From: Fundicoccus sp052116145
GTDB lineage: Bacteria; Bacillota; Bacilli; Lactobacillales; Aerococcaceae
Direction: 5' to 3'
Assembly (NCBI RefSeq): GCF_052116145.1
Contig: NZ_JBQKLQ010000008.1
Span: 1 to 64,000, forward strand
Length of the DNA stretch: 64,000 nucleotides
In this document: piece after piece, positions 52,063-61,122 of the stretch
Position numbering within the stretch: the first letter of the stretch is position 1
How the letters are laid out: the number at the start of each line of letters is the position of its first letter
Program-made: the position numbers and the translations under genes
Notes under the pieces: model-generated
What the model was told of the DNA's origin: nothing
The model's input: the letters and a program-made list of their open reading frames with translations, nothing else
Database searches by the model: none

Positions 52063-52698
52063 ATGGTAAATTATTACAGTATTCAAGACCCGATTATTCA
52101 TGAAATTGATATCAAAAAATCGCGCTTCATTACCTATTTATTTCCCATTCGAAGCGAAGAAGAATTTCAAGAGCATCTCGCTGCGATTCGTAAAGAGCAC
52201 TATAAAGCGACACATCATTGCCAAGCCTTTATCCTTGGCGAAGATTCAATGATTCAACGAATGAGTGATGACGGAGAACCTGCAGGCACTGCCGGTGTTC
52301 CGATGCTTGAAGTCTTAAAGCAAGAGAACTTAACCTTTATGATGGCCATTGTTGTCAGATATTTTGGTGGAATTAAATTAGGCAGTGGCGGTTTAATACG
52401 CGCTTATAGTAATGCCGTCAGTGAAGCCCTAAAAGAAGCACAAATAATTAAGAATATTGACCAAATGATGGTAGCACTTGAATTACGCTATGATCAAATG
52501 GATAGTTTTACTTACTTTTTAAGTCAGACAAAGCACCCCGTCACACTACATGATACACAGTACACTGATTCTGTGACGTTTACTTTAGCAATCAATCTAG
52601 AGGCAACCGAAGAGGTCCATAAAGAAGTGACGAATCGCTTCAGTGGACAAATCGAATGGATTGAATTGGGCCAAGAGACCGTCGACATCCCAGTTTAA
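52063..52698 (+). CDS. YigZ/IMPACT-family protein
   Basis: 211-residue protein with an N-terminal UPF0029/IMPACT domain and a C-terminal DUF1949 ferredoxin-like domain. Conserved ATHHCQAFILG near 53-63, SDDGEPAGTAGVPMLEVL near 69-86 and RYFGGIKLGSGGLIRAY near 103-119 are present. Bacterial members may act on ribosome-associated or regulatory RNA processes, but the role is unclear. One of the few plus-strand genes, convergent with a degV gene at a shared terminator. Confidence 0.9.
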   Translation: MVNYYSIQDPIIHEIDIKKSRFITYLFPIRSEEEFQEHLAAIRKEHYKATHHCQAFILGEDSMIQRMSDDGEPAGTAGVPMLEVLKQENLTFMMAIVVRYFGGIKLGSGGLIRAYSNAVSEALKEAQIIKNIDQMMVALELRYDQMDSFTYFLSQTKHPVTLHDTQYTDSVTFTLAINLEATEEVHKEVTNRFSGQIEWIELGQETVDIPV

Positions 52699-52717
52699 CC
52701 AACTTATTTATGATGAT

Positions 52718-52753
52718 AAATCAACCAGTAGGAAGCTTACTACTGGTTGATTT
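52718..52753. terminator. Bidirectional terminator between yigZ-like and degV genes
   Basis: A perfect 13-bp stem AAATCAACCAGTA / TACTGGTTGATTT (52718-52730 with 52741-52753) ends in A and T runs on either side. Confidence 0.9.
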
Positions 52754-52757
52754 TATC

Positions 52758-53651
52758 TTAAGAAGCCGGGTCAATGATTTCCTTATAGCGCTTGGCTAAT
52801 GGTATGATTCCCAGCCCTTTACAACCTTTCCCACCATGTACGCCCAATACTGGTGTTAAATAACCTACTCGATAGGAAATTCCAGGGAATTCAGCCTGAA
52901 TAATTGCTTTGATCGATAGAATCTCTTCTTCAGCATCACCATGGGCAAACACTATTTCGATACCGTCTGGATACTCTTTTACCGCTTCTCGCACTAATTC
53001 TTGCCACCGTTTGACAACTCGCTTCGTCGTTCTAACCTTCTCGAACACTTTCACTTCGCCTTCGTCGAAATAAACAGTCGGTTTAATTTTAAGCGCACTG
53101 CCTAAAAACCCACTGATTGTTCCAATACGACCGCCTTTGACAAGATTGCTTAATGTTTCAAACATGACATAAATCTTTGCACAATCAGCCACCCATTCTA
53201 ATTGGCTTTGAATCTCTTCGCTTTCTACTCCCGCGTCAATCATTGTTAATGCTTGTTTTACCATACTTTCGATAATGAAAGACGTTCCTTTTGAATCCAC
53301 CATATATACGTTGATTGCATCAAGGAATTCATTGGTAATCATGCGACTCGTTTTAAAGGTCCCGCTAATTTTATCTGATAAATGAATACAGAAAACTGAA
53401 TCATAGCCTTTTTCAATAATAATCTCCATCACTCGATAAAGGTGAATCGGCTCCGGCTGTGACGTCTTAGGCAGCTCCTTATCATGTATCATTCTTTCAT
53501 AAAACGCCTGCAACACCGCGGGTTGTGTTGTGTCCTTGATGACTTCACCATTTGAATAGGTTACAAGTAAATCCACTTGATAAATATCAGGATGATTCTT
53601 TAAATCTTCTGATAAACTCGCTGTACTATCCACCACAATCGCTGTTTTCAT
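52758..53651 (-). CDS. DegV family fatty-acid-binding protein (copy 2)
   Basis: 297 residues, paralogue of the protein at 49988-50857. AIVVDSTASLSEDL at the start, LPKTSQPEPIHLY near 60-72, SDKISGTFKTSRM near 96 and a C-terminal LTPVLGVHGGKGCKG. Differences in the pocket-lining segments suggest distinct fatty-acid preference, as for FakB1 and FakB2. Transcribed alone, 85 nt after the tagO terminator. Confidence 0.9.
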   Translation of the reverse strand: MKTAIVVDSTASLSEDLKNHPDIYQVDLLVTYSNGEVIKDTTQPAVLQAFYERMIHDKELPKTSQPEPIHLYRVMEIIIEKGYDSVFCIHLSDKISGTFKTSRMITNEFLDAINVYMVDSKGTSFIIESMVKQALTMIDAGVESEEIQSQLEWVADCAKIYVMFETLSNLVKGGRIGTISGFLGSALKIKPTVYFDEGEVKVFEKVRTTKRVVKRWQELVREAVKEYPDGIEIVFAHGDAEEEILSIKAIIQAEFPGISYRVGYLTPVLGVHGGKGCKGLGIIPLAKRYKEIIDPAS

Positions 53652-53717
53652 TTTACTCCATCCTTACTTTTAATTTCGTAATAATAATGTATCAGATGTA
53701 AACAAACTGAATATGAA

Positions 53718-53758
53718 CAAAAAAAAATCAGACACCCTATTTTTTAGGAGTATCTGAT
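53718..53758 (-). terminator. Terminator overlapping the end of tagO
   Basis: ATCAGACACCCT (53727-53738) pairs with AGGAGTATCTGAT (53746-53758) and is followed on the minus strand by at least seven T. The left arm lies within the last codons of the gene. Confidence 0.82.
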
Positions 53759-54762
53759 AATCTGATCATGGTGATAAACATTAAAATAACAATCACAATG
53801 GCGAGGCCAAGAATGTAATTCCTCCAATGAGGATACGCATGTGAGAGGATAGCTAATGTTGAAAATATCGAAGTGACACCTAACATAATAATCACAACAC
53901 GCGGTTCGCTCATTCCCAATCGCAATAAACGATGATGCACATGATCTTCATCACGTTCAATCATCGAACGGCCAGTCATCAATCGTCTAAAGATAGCATA
54001 AGACGTATCAAAAAGTGGCACGATGTATAAAATGATTGGCACAATCATAGAGAAAAACGACGCATTCTTCAAGTTAGTTACGGTCAAGGTGGCATACATA
54101 AAGCCGATAAACAAAGCGCCCGTATCTCCTAAGTAAATCTTTGCCTTATACCAGTTAAAAGGTAAAAAGCCTAACATCGCTGCTGCGAGCAATACTAACA
54201 TCGTCAAAAAAGCGATTCGAATCGACAGACTGAAAAAGTAGGTCGTGATTGCGAGTGTTAATAAACTGACAATCGAAACACTACTGGCTAAACCGTCCAA
54301 ACCATCCAATAAGTTAATCGCATTTGTGACAAAGTAAATCCACATAATCGTTAAGACATAGGACAGAATATTGAATACATCAGGTGAAATCGCAGGCAAT
54401 AAAGCCGTAGAAAATTCAATATCAGCCATAAAATATACAATATTAGCCGCAAGAAGAATGCCGATTGATTTCTGATAAGGTTTCAACACAACAAAGTCAT
54501 CGATTATCCCCGTCAGTAGAATGACACTCGATGCGATAAACAGCATCCATTGACTGCTATTAAACAACAAGGTAGGAAAGAGATAAAAGAAGCCACTCCA
54601 AAAACTAATGAAGATAGCTAGACCTCCCAAAGGCGGGACTGTGTGTTTTCCAATAACAATCATTCGTTTGCTTTGATGCAGTTTTATTAAAAGAAACGTT
54701 AACGCAGCTGAAAAAAGCGCCGTCGTTAAAAAAACAGACCCATTACTCATTAGAAAACTCAC
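53737..54762 (-). CDS. tagO: UDP-GlcNAc:undecaprenyl-phosphate GlcNAc-1-phosphate transferase
   Basis: Polytopic membrane enzyme that starts wall teichoic acid or related polymer synthesis on undecaprenyl phosphate. 341 residues, about ten membrane helices. MraY/WecA-family motifs: PPLGGLAIF near 43, GIIDDF near 85, NAINLLDGLDGLA near 144-156, the catalytic aspartate region LGDTGALFIGF near 208 and HHRLLRLG near 276. GTG 54762 is preceded by AAGGAGG. Last gene of pncB-nadE-tagO, 17 nt after nadE. Confidence 0.88.
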   Translation of the reverse strand: MSFLMSNGSVFLTTALFSAALTFLLIKLHQSKRMIVIGKHTVPPLGGLAIFISFWSGFFYLFPTLLFNSSQWMLFIASSVILLTGIIDDFVVLKPYQKSIGILLAANIVYFMADIEFSTALLPAISPDVFNILSYVLTIMWIYFVTNAINLLDGLDGLASSVSIVSLLTLAITTYFFSLSIRIAFLTMLVLLAAAMLGFLPFNWYKAKIYLGDTGALFIGFMYATLTVTNLKNASFFSMIVPIILYIVPLFDTSYAIFRRLMTGRSMIERDEDHVHHRLLRLGMSEPRVVIIMLGVTSIFSTLAILSHAYPHWRNYILGLAIVIVILMFITMIRLSDTPKK

Positions 54763-54779
54763 GAAGTCCTCCTTCCCGA

Positions 54780-55610
54780 CTATTTATACCAAAAATCATC
54801 AAAAAGAGTGATTGGCAAATGTCGCTTATGTTGTGATTTTAAATACCAGTTTTCAATCGTTTCTGCTTCGCTATCTGATACATCCTGGCCTGTTAAGTAC
54901 GCATCAATTGCTTCATAACTGACACCAAGAGCCACTTCATCAGGCTGCATTGGCTTATTATCTTCTAAATCGGCCGTTGGAACTTTTAAATACAAGCCTT
55001 TCGGTGCCTTTAAATAGGCTAACATCTCTCGCCCTTGTTGCTTGGTTAACCGCCATAAAGGTACAATGTCGGCCGCTCCATCACCAAATTTAGTATAAAA
55101 GCCAGTGACAGCCTCCGCTGCATGATCCGTTCCAATGACAGCTCCTGCTGTTTGACCAGCAATCGCATATTGGGCAATCATCCGTTGACGTGCTTTAATA
55201 TTCCCATTGTTATAGTCACTGATTTCAAGCCCGTTGGCTTCAAGCGCTGAACGCATAGCGTCACTCGCTTCAGCAATATTCACGGTCATCACCCGGTCTG
55301 GTTGAATAAAGCCTAATGCGGCTTGCGCATCTGCTTCGTCTACTTGAACCCCATAAGGCAGACGGACGGCGATAAATTGATAACTTGAATCACCGGTATC
55401 CTCACGTAAACCTTCAATTGCTAACTGAGCAATTCTACCTGCTAGAGTGGAGTCTTGTCCACCACTAATACCAAGCACATAACTAGTTAGACCCTTGTGG
55501 GCTAACATATAATCTTTTAAAAGCTTCACACTTTTTTCTACTTCAATAGCTGGATCAATTTCAGGCTGAACTTTCAAAGCTGAAATAATTTCTTTTTGTA
55601 ACGGTCTCAT
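54780..55610 (-). CDS. nadE: NH3-dependent NAD+ synthetase
   Basis: Converts deamido-NAD to NAD with ammonia, the last step of NAD synthesis. 276 residues without an N-terminal glutaminase domain. P-loop SGGQDSTLAGR near 49-59, VIGTDHAAEAVTGFYTKFGDGAADI near 159-183, and the conserved PTADLEDNKPMQPDE near 212. Lies 32 nt after pncB. Confidence 0.93.
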   Translation of the reverse strand: MRPLQKEIISALKVQPEIDPAIEVEKSVKLLKDYMLAHKGLTSYVLGISGGQDSTLAGRIAQLAIEGLREDTGDSSYQFIAVRLPYGVQVDEADAQAALGFIQPDRVMTVNIAEASDAMRSALEANGLEISDYNNGNIKARQRMIAQYAIAGQTAGAVIGTDHAAEAVTGFYTKFGDGAADIVPLWRLTKQQGREMLAYLKAPKGLYLKVPTADLEDNKPMQPDEVALGVSYEAIDAYLTGQDVSDSEAETIENWYLKSQHKRHLPITLFDDFWYK

Positions 55611-55642
55611 ATCTACACCCCTTCACTTAAACAATTCGGTGA

Positions 55643-57127
55643 TTAATTATCTAAGTCCAAATCTTTAGTTTTATTTTTTACACTATCGCGAATAACTCGA
55701 ATACTATCCATCTTATTATCATAAAGTTTCTGTGATAAATCGACTGGATACTGCTCTGGGTTAAGAATTCGTTTGTATTCATCCCATAATTGAGAAACAT
55801 TTTGTTCTGCATAGTGTCTAATTTCGGTTAACTCTGGAGAGTGATACACCTGTTCACCATCTTTATAAATATCTTGTAACAATGGACGTGCCGTAAAGTT
55901 TGTCACTGTCTTATTAATATAGGTATGAACTGGGTGGAACATAAAGAGTGACTCCAATTGATCAGGTCTTTCTTCAAGCAAAGCGACATAATCACCTTCA
56001 GATTTGCCATCGTGATTACGAGTAATACGCCAAACTTGTTTCACTCCTGGAGTAGACATCTTAGCAGCATTACTTGAAATCTTCATTGTCGGTACCATTT
56101 GACCATTCTCATCTTCAATACTCACTAATTTATAAACACCACCTAAAGATGGTTGGTCAAAGGCTGTAATTAACTTGGTCCCCACACCCCAGTCATTGAT
56201 TTTTGCCCCTTGCATGCGTAAGTTTAAAATCGTCAATTCGTCTAAATCATTTGATGCAATAATATGGGCATCTGGGAAACCAGCTTCATCTAATAATTTA
56301 CGGATTTTCTTTGATTGATAAGCCATATCGCCTGAATCAATCCGAACACCAAGAAAGTTGATTTTATCGCCCATTTCTTTGGCGACCTTGATTGCCGTTG
56401 GAACACCTGAACGTAATGTGTCATAAGTATCTACCAAGAATACAACATCTTTATGTGTTTCAGCGTAGGCTTTGAAAGCCTCGTATTCGTCACGGTAAGC
56501 TTGGACTAATGAGTGCGCATGGGTACCTGAAACAGGGATACCAAACAGTTTTCCTGCCCGTACATTACTGGTATTGTCAAAGCCACCAATATAGGCCGCA
56601 CGCGTTCCCCAAATCGCTGCATCCATCTCTTGAGCTCGACGTGTACCAAATTCAGACAACTTATCGCCTTCACCAATCACACTACGCATTCTTGCTGCTT
56701 TCGTAGCGATTAAGGTTTGATAATTCAGTATATTTAGTAAGGCAGTTTCGATTAATTGACACTCTCCTAATGGGCCTTCCACTTGAATTAGTGGCTCATT
56801 TGCAAAGCACAATTCGCCTTCTACCATCGAACGAAGTGTACAGGTAAACTTTAGTTCGGCTAAGTAAGTCAAAAACTCTTCAGGATAAATTGATAAGCCA
56901 CGTAAATAGTCAATATCTGATTCAGTGAATTTCAATCGATTCACATATTGAATAATTCGTTCTAACCCTACAAAAATCGCAAAGCCATTCTGGAAAGGAT
57001 TGCTACGAAAATAAGCCTCAAAAACTGCTCGTTTTTTGTCCATGCCTTTTTCCCAATACGTTTTCAACATGTTAATTTGATATAAATCTGTATGTGTCAT
57101 TAAACTATCATCTTCAAAATTATACAT
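55643..57127 (-). CDS. pncB: Nicotinate phosphoribosyltransferase
   Basis: Joins nicotinate to PRPP, the entry step of NAD salvage. 494 residues, the longer Firmicutes form. TDLYQINMLKTYWEKG near 13-28, EFGTRRAQEMDAAIWGTRAAYIGG-type core near 159-182 with the catalytic histidine in SGTHAHSLVQ near 200, and the VGTKLITAFDQPSLGGVYKLV stretch near 315. First gene of pncB-nadE-tagO. Confidence 0.94.
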   Translation of the reverse strand: MYNFEDDSLMTHTDLYQINMLKTYWEKGMDKKRAVFEAYFRSNPFQNGFAIFVGLERIIQYVNRLKFTESDIDYLRGLSIYPEEFLTYLAELKFTCTLRSMVEGELCFANEPLIQVEGPLGECQLIETALLNILNYQTLIATKAARMRSVIGEGDKLSEFGTRRAQEMDAAIWGTRAAYIGGFDNTSNVRAGKLFGIPVSGTHAHSLVQAYRDEYEAFKAYAETHKDVVFLVDTYDTLRSGVPTAIKVAKEMGDKINFLGVRIDSGDMAYQSKKIRKLLDEAGFPDAHIIASNDLDELTILNLRMQGAKINDWGVGTKLITAFDQPSLGGVYKLVSIEDENGQMVPTMKISSNAAKMSTPGVKQVWRITRNHDGKSEGDYVALLEERPDQLESLFMFHPVHTYINKTVTNFTARPLLQDIYKDGEQVYHSPELTEIRHYAEQNVSQLWDEYKRILNPEQYPVDLSQKLYDNKMDSIRVIRDSVKNKTKDLDLDN

Positions 57128-57265
57128 TGTCTCAAGCTCCTTTATTAGCTTTCATTCATTTAATCGCTATAAAACTTTCCCTTATTGTAACACACAATAG
57201 CGATAAATATAACGCGTAAGAGCCTATCTCATCACAAACGAGCATTGATTCACCAGCTCTTTATA

Positions 57266-57304
57266 CAAAAAAACTGGTTTGGCTAAATAGCTGCCAAACC
57301 AGTC
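57266..57304 (-). terminator. Terminator after the acidic secreted protein gene
   Basis: Perfect 10-bp stem ACTGGTTTGG / CCAAACCAGT (57273-57282 with 57294-57303), followed on the minus strand by seven T. Confidence 0.88.
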
Positions 57305-57332
57305 TTTTTATTCATAACTATTAAACAGTCGC

Positions 57333-58430
57333 TTACTCAGCGTCTGTTTCCTCTGTTGTTTCTTCTACTGAATCTTCTGTTGTTTCTTCAGTTGTTTCTT
57401 CTACTGAATCTTCTGTTGTTTCTTCAGTCGTTTCTTCTACTGAATCTTCTGTTGTTTCTTCAGCAGGAACTTCTTCAGTTTCAGTTGGAGCTGTCAAAGC
57501 TTCTTCTGGAACTACGATATCGAATTCTTGTCCATGACTATCAAATGTCATTTCCATAGTTACGATCATTGTTTCTGGTAAACCAGCTTCAGCAGCTTCT
57601 TCTTCAGTTGCTTCAACAAATTCGTTAGGGTTAATTGTTAATACCATAGACATAGCTGTTAACTTGTAATCGTCTTTGCTGTAGCTTACAGAAAGTACTG
57701 GGTTTGTTGCTAAAATAGTTGCTAATGTTTCAACACTATACGTTGAACGAATCATTTCTTCTTCTTCAGCTGTAAATTCAATTCCTTGTTCTGCAGCTGC
57801 AGTTTTAGCTTGGTCGATTGCATCATTGATTAATGCGTCCATATCAACTGCTGATTCTAAATCAGCCCATAATTCGTTAGCATCGATACCTTGTTTTAAA
57901 GTAAAGACATAATCAGTATCCGTTTCTGATAAATCTGCATATTTATCAACTAAAGCTAATTGCTCTTCAGTTAATTCAGTTTGATTTGCTTGTGCTTCGT
58001 TGATTGCAGTGTAAACTTGGTCTGAAATTTCATATTCTTGTGAAGAATAGTCTTCTACAGTCCACTCATTGTTTACTCCATCAAATAAGTAAGCAATACC
58101 TTCTGATGCCCATGCTGATAAAGTATAAGCTTCAGAACCTAAGAATGGAGACACGATTTCACCTTGGAATTCCATTGCGAAACGCGGATCTACGTTATAA
58201 GATAAGTCAAAGTTAAATTGACCGATATCTGCTGATTGTTCGCCTGACACAAATGCTACTGAAACAAAACCATTAGCATGCATTGACTCCAACGCAGCCG
58301 TTTGGTTAGCTGCATTAATTTCTGAGAAAACTTCGCCTGCAGTTGATTGTGCAGAAACAGACGGTAGTACGTTTAATGCCATTAACAGAGCTACTAATAA
58401 GCTACTTAAAAGTTTAAATCCTTTTTTCAT
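57333..58430 (-). CDS. Secreted acidic protein with Glu/Thr repeat tail
   Basis: Family not identified with certainty. 365 residues from ATG 58430 (AAAGGTG upstream). Residues 1-28 form a signal peptide ending in Val-Ser-Ala before Gln, without lipobox. The middle (about 30-315) alternates beta strands with Asn/Glu-rich loops and resembles LppX/DUF6612-type proteins with an outer-face lipid-binding fold. The last 45 residues are Glu/Thr-rich with three 12-residue TTEDSVEETTEE-like repeats. No membrane or sortase anchor is seen. Monocistronic, flanked by its own promoter and terminator. Confidence 0.72.
   Translation of the reverse strand: MKKGFKLLSSLLVALLMALNVLPSVSAQSTAGEVFSEINAANQTAALESMHANGFVSVAFVSGEQSADIGQFNFDLSYNVDPRFAMEFQGEIVSPFLGSEAYTLSAWASEGIAYLFDGVNNEWTVEDYSSQEYEISDQVYTAINEAQANQTELTEEQLALVDKYADLSETDTDYVFTLKQGIDANELWADLESAVDMDALINDAIDQAKTAAAEQGIEFTAEEEEMIRSTYSVETLATILATNPVLSVSYSKDDYKLTAMSMVLTINPNEFVEATEEEAAEAGLPETMIVTMEMTFDSHGQEFDIVVPEEALTAPTETEEVPAEETTEDSVEETTEETTEDSVEETTEETTEDSVEETTEETDAE
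57346..57462. repeat. 36-bp coding tandem repeat
   Basis: Three nearly identical 36-bp units encode the TTEDSVEETTEE tail of the secreted protein. This is the third secreted protein in the window with such a repeat region. Confidence 0.85.
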
Positions 58431-58463
58431 TAATATCACCTTTTCTTTCTTTATTATGTGTTA

Positions 58464-58493
58464 ATTATAACACAGACATTTTATCCATGACTA
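58464..58493 (-). promoter_or_regulatory. Promoter of the acidic secreted protein gene
   Basis: Minus strand TAGTCA (58488-58493), 18-bp spacer and perfect TATAAT (58464-58469), with start about 45 nt before the ATG at 58430. Confidence 0.5.
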
Positions 58494-59050
58494 ATCAAAG
58501 GCCTTACGATTTTATTACAATCTTGATAATAATATAATCAAAACACTGTCAGAATATGCTTTCATTACTGATTTCCATTCAGATTTCCTCTTAATCCTTT
58601 GTCATATTTATCAATGTTTTAACTCGAATGTCCTTCGCCTAAACTTATTCTATCTCAGCAAATTCAATCGCTCATTCAGTGTAATAGTCTGTAATATATT
58701 CGATACTATGCTGCGAAAATTTACAGTAATTGGTCAGAATTTATCTTTAATATCCAGTCATTGACAGTCATTGATATCGTTAACTCGTGAGTTCATTCGC
58801 CTAAAAACGTGAATTTTGCCCAACTTTACCTATTGAAAAGAGCATCATCCAAGAGAAGATAAGGCTTCTCAATATTAATTTAATCCCTATCACTGCTCAC
58901 CTCACTTTATCAAAAGTATAGCATGTATAGACTGACATTCCTAACGAAACGCTAACCTATGCCTTTTGAGGCTTCGACCAGATAGCTATTCGTCCTATTT
59001 TGCTCAAAAAGCTGATGAGATGCTTTTGAGCACTCACCAGCCTTTGATGT
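58494..59050. other. Long intergenic region without recognised gene
   Basis: About 560 nt between the acidic secreted protein gene and the sugar transferase stop. No frame with a ribosome-binding site was found. A hairpin with arms GCTCAAAA and TTTTGAGC-like sequences (about 59000-59032) after the sugar transferase may act as its terminator, but lacks a T-run. Confidence 0.4.
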
Positions 59051-60451
59051 TTAATGAATAATTTTAACACGGTCTTCGTAATCATTCCAACTTGGTTTAG
59101 CCATCGATTCGGCCTCAACTCCACGTGAACTGACTTTATCAAATAAGATTTTAACTGTTTGGAATAACAATTTGAAATCAAAGGCCATCGAATAGTTCTT
59201 AATGTACAACAAGTCAAAATTCAGCTTACTGTTGAAGTCTGTACTGTACTTGCCATAAACCTGCGCATAACCTGTAATTCCTGCACGCACATGGTGTCTT
59301 AGCGAATAATATGGATTTTCTGCTTTAAACTGATTCACGAAAAACGGACGTTCAGGGCGTGGGCCCACTAAAGACATGTCGCCTTTTAAAACATTAATCA
59401 GTTGCGGTAATTCATCAATTCGAGTGCTACGAATGAATTTTCCAACTGTTGTGATACGGCTGTCATTTGAAGAGGCTAAGACTGGCCCAGATTCTGCTTC
59501 AGCAGTTGATGACATCGATCTAAATTTAAGGATATTAAATGAGCGGTGGTTCATTGTAATTCGCTCTTGCTTATAAAAAATCGGTCCTGGTGAATCTAAC
59601 TTTACAACAATTGCTGTAATTAATAAGATTGGCGAAGCGATCACTAGTAAAACTAATGACACTAAGATATCCATCAGACGTTTTATAATTTCTTCTTCGC
59701 CAGAAATTTTAAAAGGTGACACTTCTATAATACTTTCATCTTCAAAATTCATAATGTTTGGGTTTACCATCATTAAGTTTTGGAATTCTGTACTAATGAA
59801 GAGCTTTTTATTCTGTCTCATTAAAAAATCATAGATTTTAATTCGTTCTGATTCTTCGATAAAACCAGTTAAGTAGACGATATCTACTTTGTCTGCCAAC
59901 TCTCGAACGTGATAGAAATAATTTGATAAGACGACATGCGTTACCTCGTGACGTCGGTTTTCCATCATATCAAAGTTACGCATGGCTTCAAGGGCACGCT
60001 CTTGATTACCGACAACGAGAATGTGCTTTTTCCCTCGTATCCGGTGGTATAGGAGGTAAGCGACCACGTTATAAATATAAATACCCGCTGTTCCGACAAA
60101 AAAGTTCACCAAAATGACTGAACGTGGAAAGGTTAGCCAACTCCCTGCATAAGTTAAGGCCATCATAAACACACTTAACATAAACTGACTCAACATCGTA
60201 AAGTAGAATAGGTCTAATAGCGATTTGTTATAGAAAACATAAGTTTCAAATAACATGTTGATAAAAATAAATCCGATTAATATCCAGATGTAACTTCCCT
60301 CAAAGGCTCTAAAGTTACGTGCCGGGATATCTCCCCAGAATTTCAAATAAAACGAAACATAAATACACAGTAAGGAAACAAGGGCACCCAGAATCACGAC
60401 ACCGAGTCGAAGGAAATTATTCCATTCATAACGGTTTTCAATCTTATTCAT
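59051..60451 (-). CDS. Polyisoprenyl-phosphate sugar-1-phosphate transferase
   Basis: Initiating glycosyltransferase of exopolysaccharide or capsule type. 466 residues from ATG 60451 (GGAGG upstream). Four to five membrane helices lie in the first 145 residues. A CoA-binding-like domain with ILVVGNQERALEAM follows near 147-160. The C-terminal bacterial sugar transferase domain has a membrane helix (about 265-290), DSPGPIFYKQER near 293-304, FNILKFRSM near 311 and VGPRPERPFFV near 363. It transfers a sugar phosphate from UDP-sugar to undecaprenyl phosphate. No other polysaccharide gene is nearby, so it is isolated from any cluster. Preceded by a 31-bp tandem repeat. Confidence 0.9.
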   Translation of the reverse strand: MNKIENRYEWNNFLRLGVVILGALVSLLCIYVSFYLKFWGDIPARNFRAFEGSYIWILIGFIFINMLFETYVFYNKSLLDLFYFTMLSQFMLSVFMMALTYAGSWLTFPRSVILVNFFVGTAGIYIYNVVAYLLYHRIRGKKHILVVGNQERALEAMRNFDMMENRRHEVTHVVLSNYFYHVRELADKVDIVYLTGFIEESERIKIYDFLMRQNKKLFISTEFQNLMMVNPNIMNFEDESIIEVSPFKISGEEEIIKRLMDILVSLVLLVIASPILLITAIVVKLDSPGPIFYKQERITMNHRSFNILKFRSMSSTAEAESGPVLASSNDSRITTVGKFIRSTRIDELPQLINVLKGDMSLVGPRPERPFFVNQFKAENPYYSLRHHVRAGITGYAQVYGKYSTDFNSKLNFDLLYIKNYSMAFDFKLLFQTVKILFDKVSSRGVEAESMAKPSWNDYEDRVKIIH

Positions 60452-60528
60452 TTTTCTGTCCTCCAATCGTTTGTTCGATTATTATATAATTTTTTTATGA
60501 ATCACACCGTTGCATCTTAACTAGTTCT

Positions 60529-60789
60529 CGTCCGATCAACGACTGAAGTTTTCTTCGCTCGTCCAGTCAACGACTGAAGTTTTCTTCGTTCGTCCGATCA
60601 ACGACTGAAGTTTTCTTCGTTCGTCCGATCAACGACTGAAGTTTTCTTCGTTCGTCCGATCAACGACTGAAGTTTTCTTCGTTCGTCCAATCAACGACTG
60701 AAACTTTCTTCGTTCGTCCAATCAACGACTGAAGTTTTCTTCGTTCGTCCAATCAACGACTGAAGTTTTCTTCGCTCGTCCAATCAACG
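60529..60789. repeat. 31-bp minisatellite, about 8.4 copies
   Basis: A 31-bp unit containing GATCAACGACTGAAG and TTTTCTTCGTT recurs with exact period 31: the core GACTGA starts at 60541, 60572, 60603, 60634, 60665, 60696, 60727 and 60758. Units differ at a dinucleotide (GATC, AGTC or AATC) and in few other bases. Each unit holds a short inverted repeat GAAG-TTTT-CTTC extended to ACGA/TCGT. The array is upstream of the sugar transferase start (60451). Since 31 is not a multiple of three and both strands contain stops, it is non-coding. Confidence 0.92.
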
Positions 60790-61036
60790 GAGGTTATGTC
60801 GATATGATTTTATTTTGCTTAAAATTCAACAGTTCCTATCATAGCATGACTTTGCCAGAAAACAATCATTTTTTCATCCTTACCATTATATTGTTTTCTT
60901 CAATAATTTGCTACTTTAGTGCCGTAAAGGGCTAGTCAAGGTTTAGTTGGTCGACTGAGACGAAAGTGAATTCTGGCAAGTGAGCAGTGATGTTAAACCT
61001 GTGTATTGCATGAGGTTAGTTAGGCCTTTATGCACA
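60790..61036. other. Intergenic region between the tandem repeat and prs
   Basis: About 250 nt of unique sequence follows the repeat. No gene or clear promoter was recognised. Confidence 0.4.
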
Positions 61037-61080
61037 TAAAAAGCGCTATGAGTACACTTTCGCATACTCACAACGCTTTA
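61037..61080 (-). terminator. Terminator after prs
   Basis: AAGCG/CGCTT (61041-61045 with 61074-61078) and TGAGTA/TACTCA (61049-61054 with 61065-61070) stems with an internal loop, followed on the minus strand by five T. Confidence 0.75.
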
Positions 61081-61122
61081 TTCTTCATTTTGACATTAAT
61101 GACTTACTTAATTTCCCGTCAA

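Noticed and set aside
49988..53651. Two degV genes as a recent duplication
   Set aside because: The proteins differ clearly along their whole length, so they are old paralogues, as is normal for FakB-type proteins.
58957..59217. 86-codon minus-strand frame overlapping the sugar transferase end
   Set aside because: It overlaps the well-supported transferase gene in another frame and lacks a ribosome-binding site.
60529..60789. Regular 31-bp repeats as a CRISPR array
   Set aside because: The units abut without unique spacers and no cas gene is nearby; it is a plain tandem repeat.
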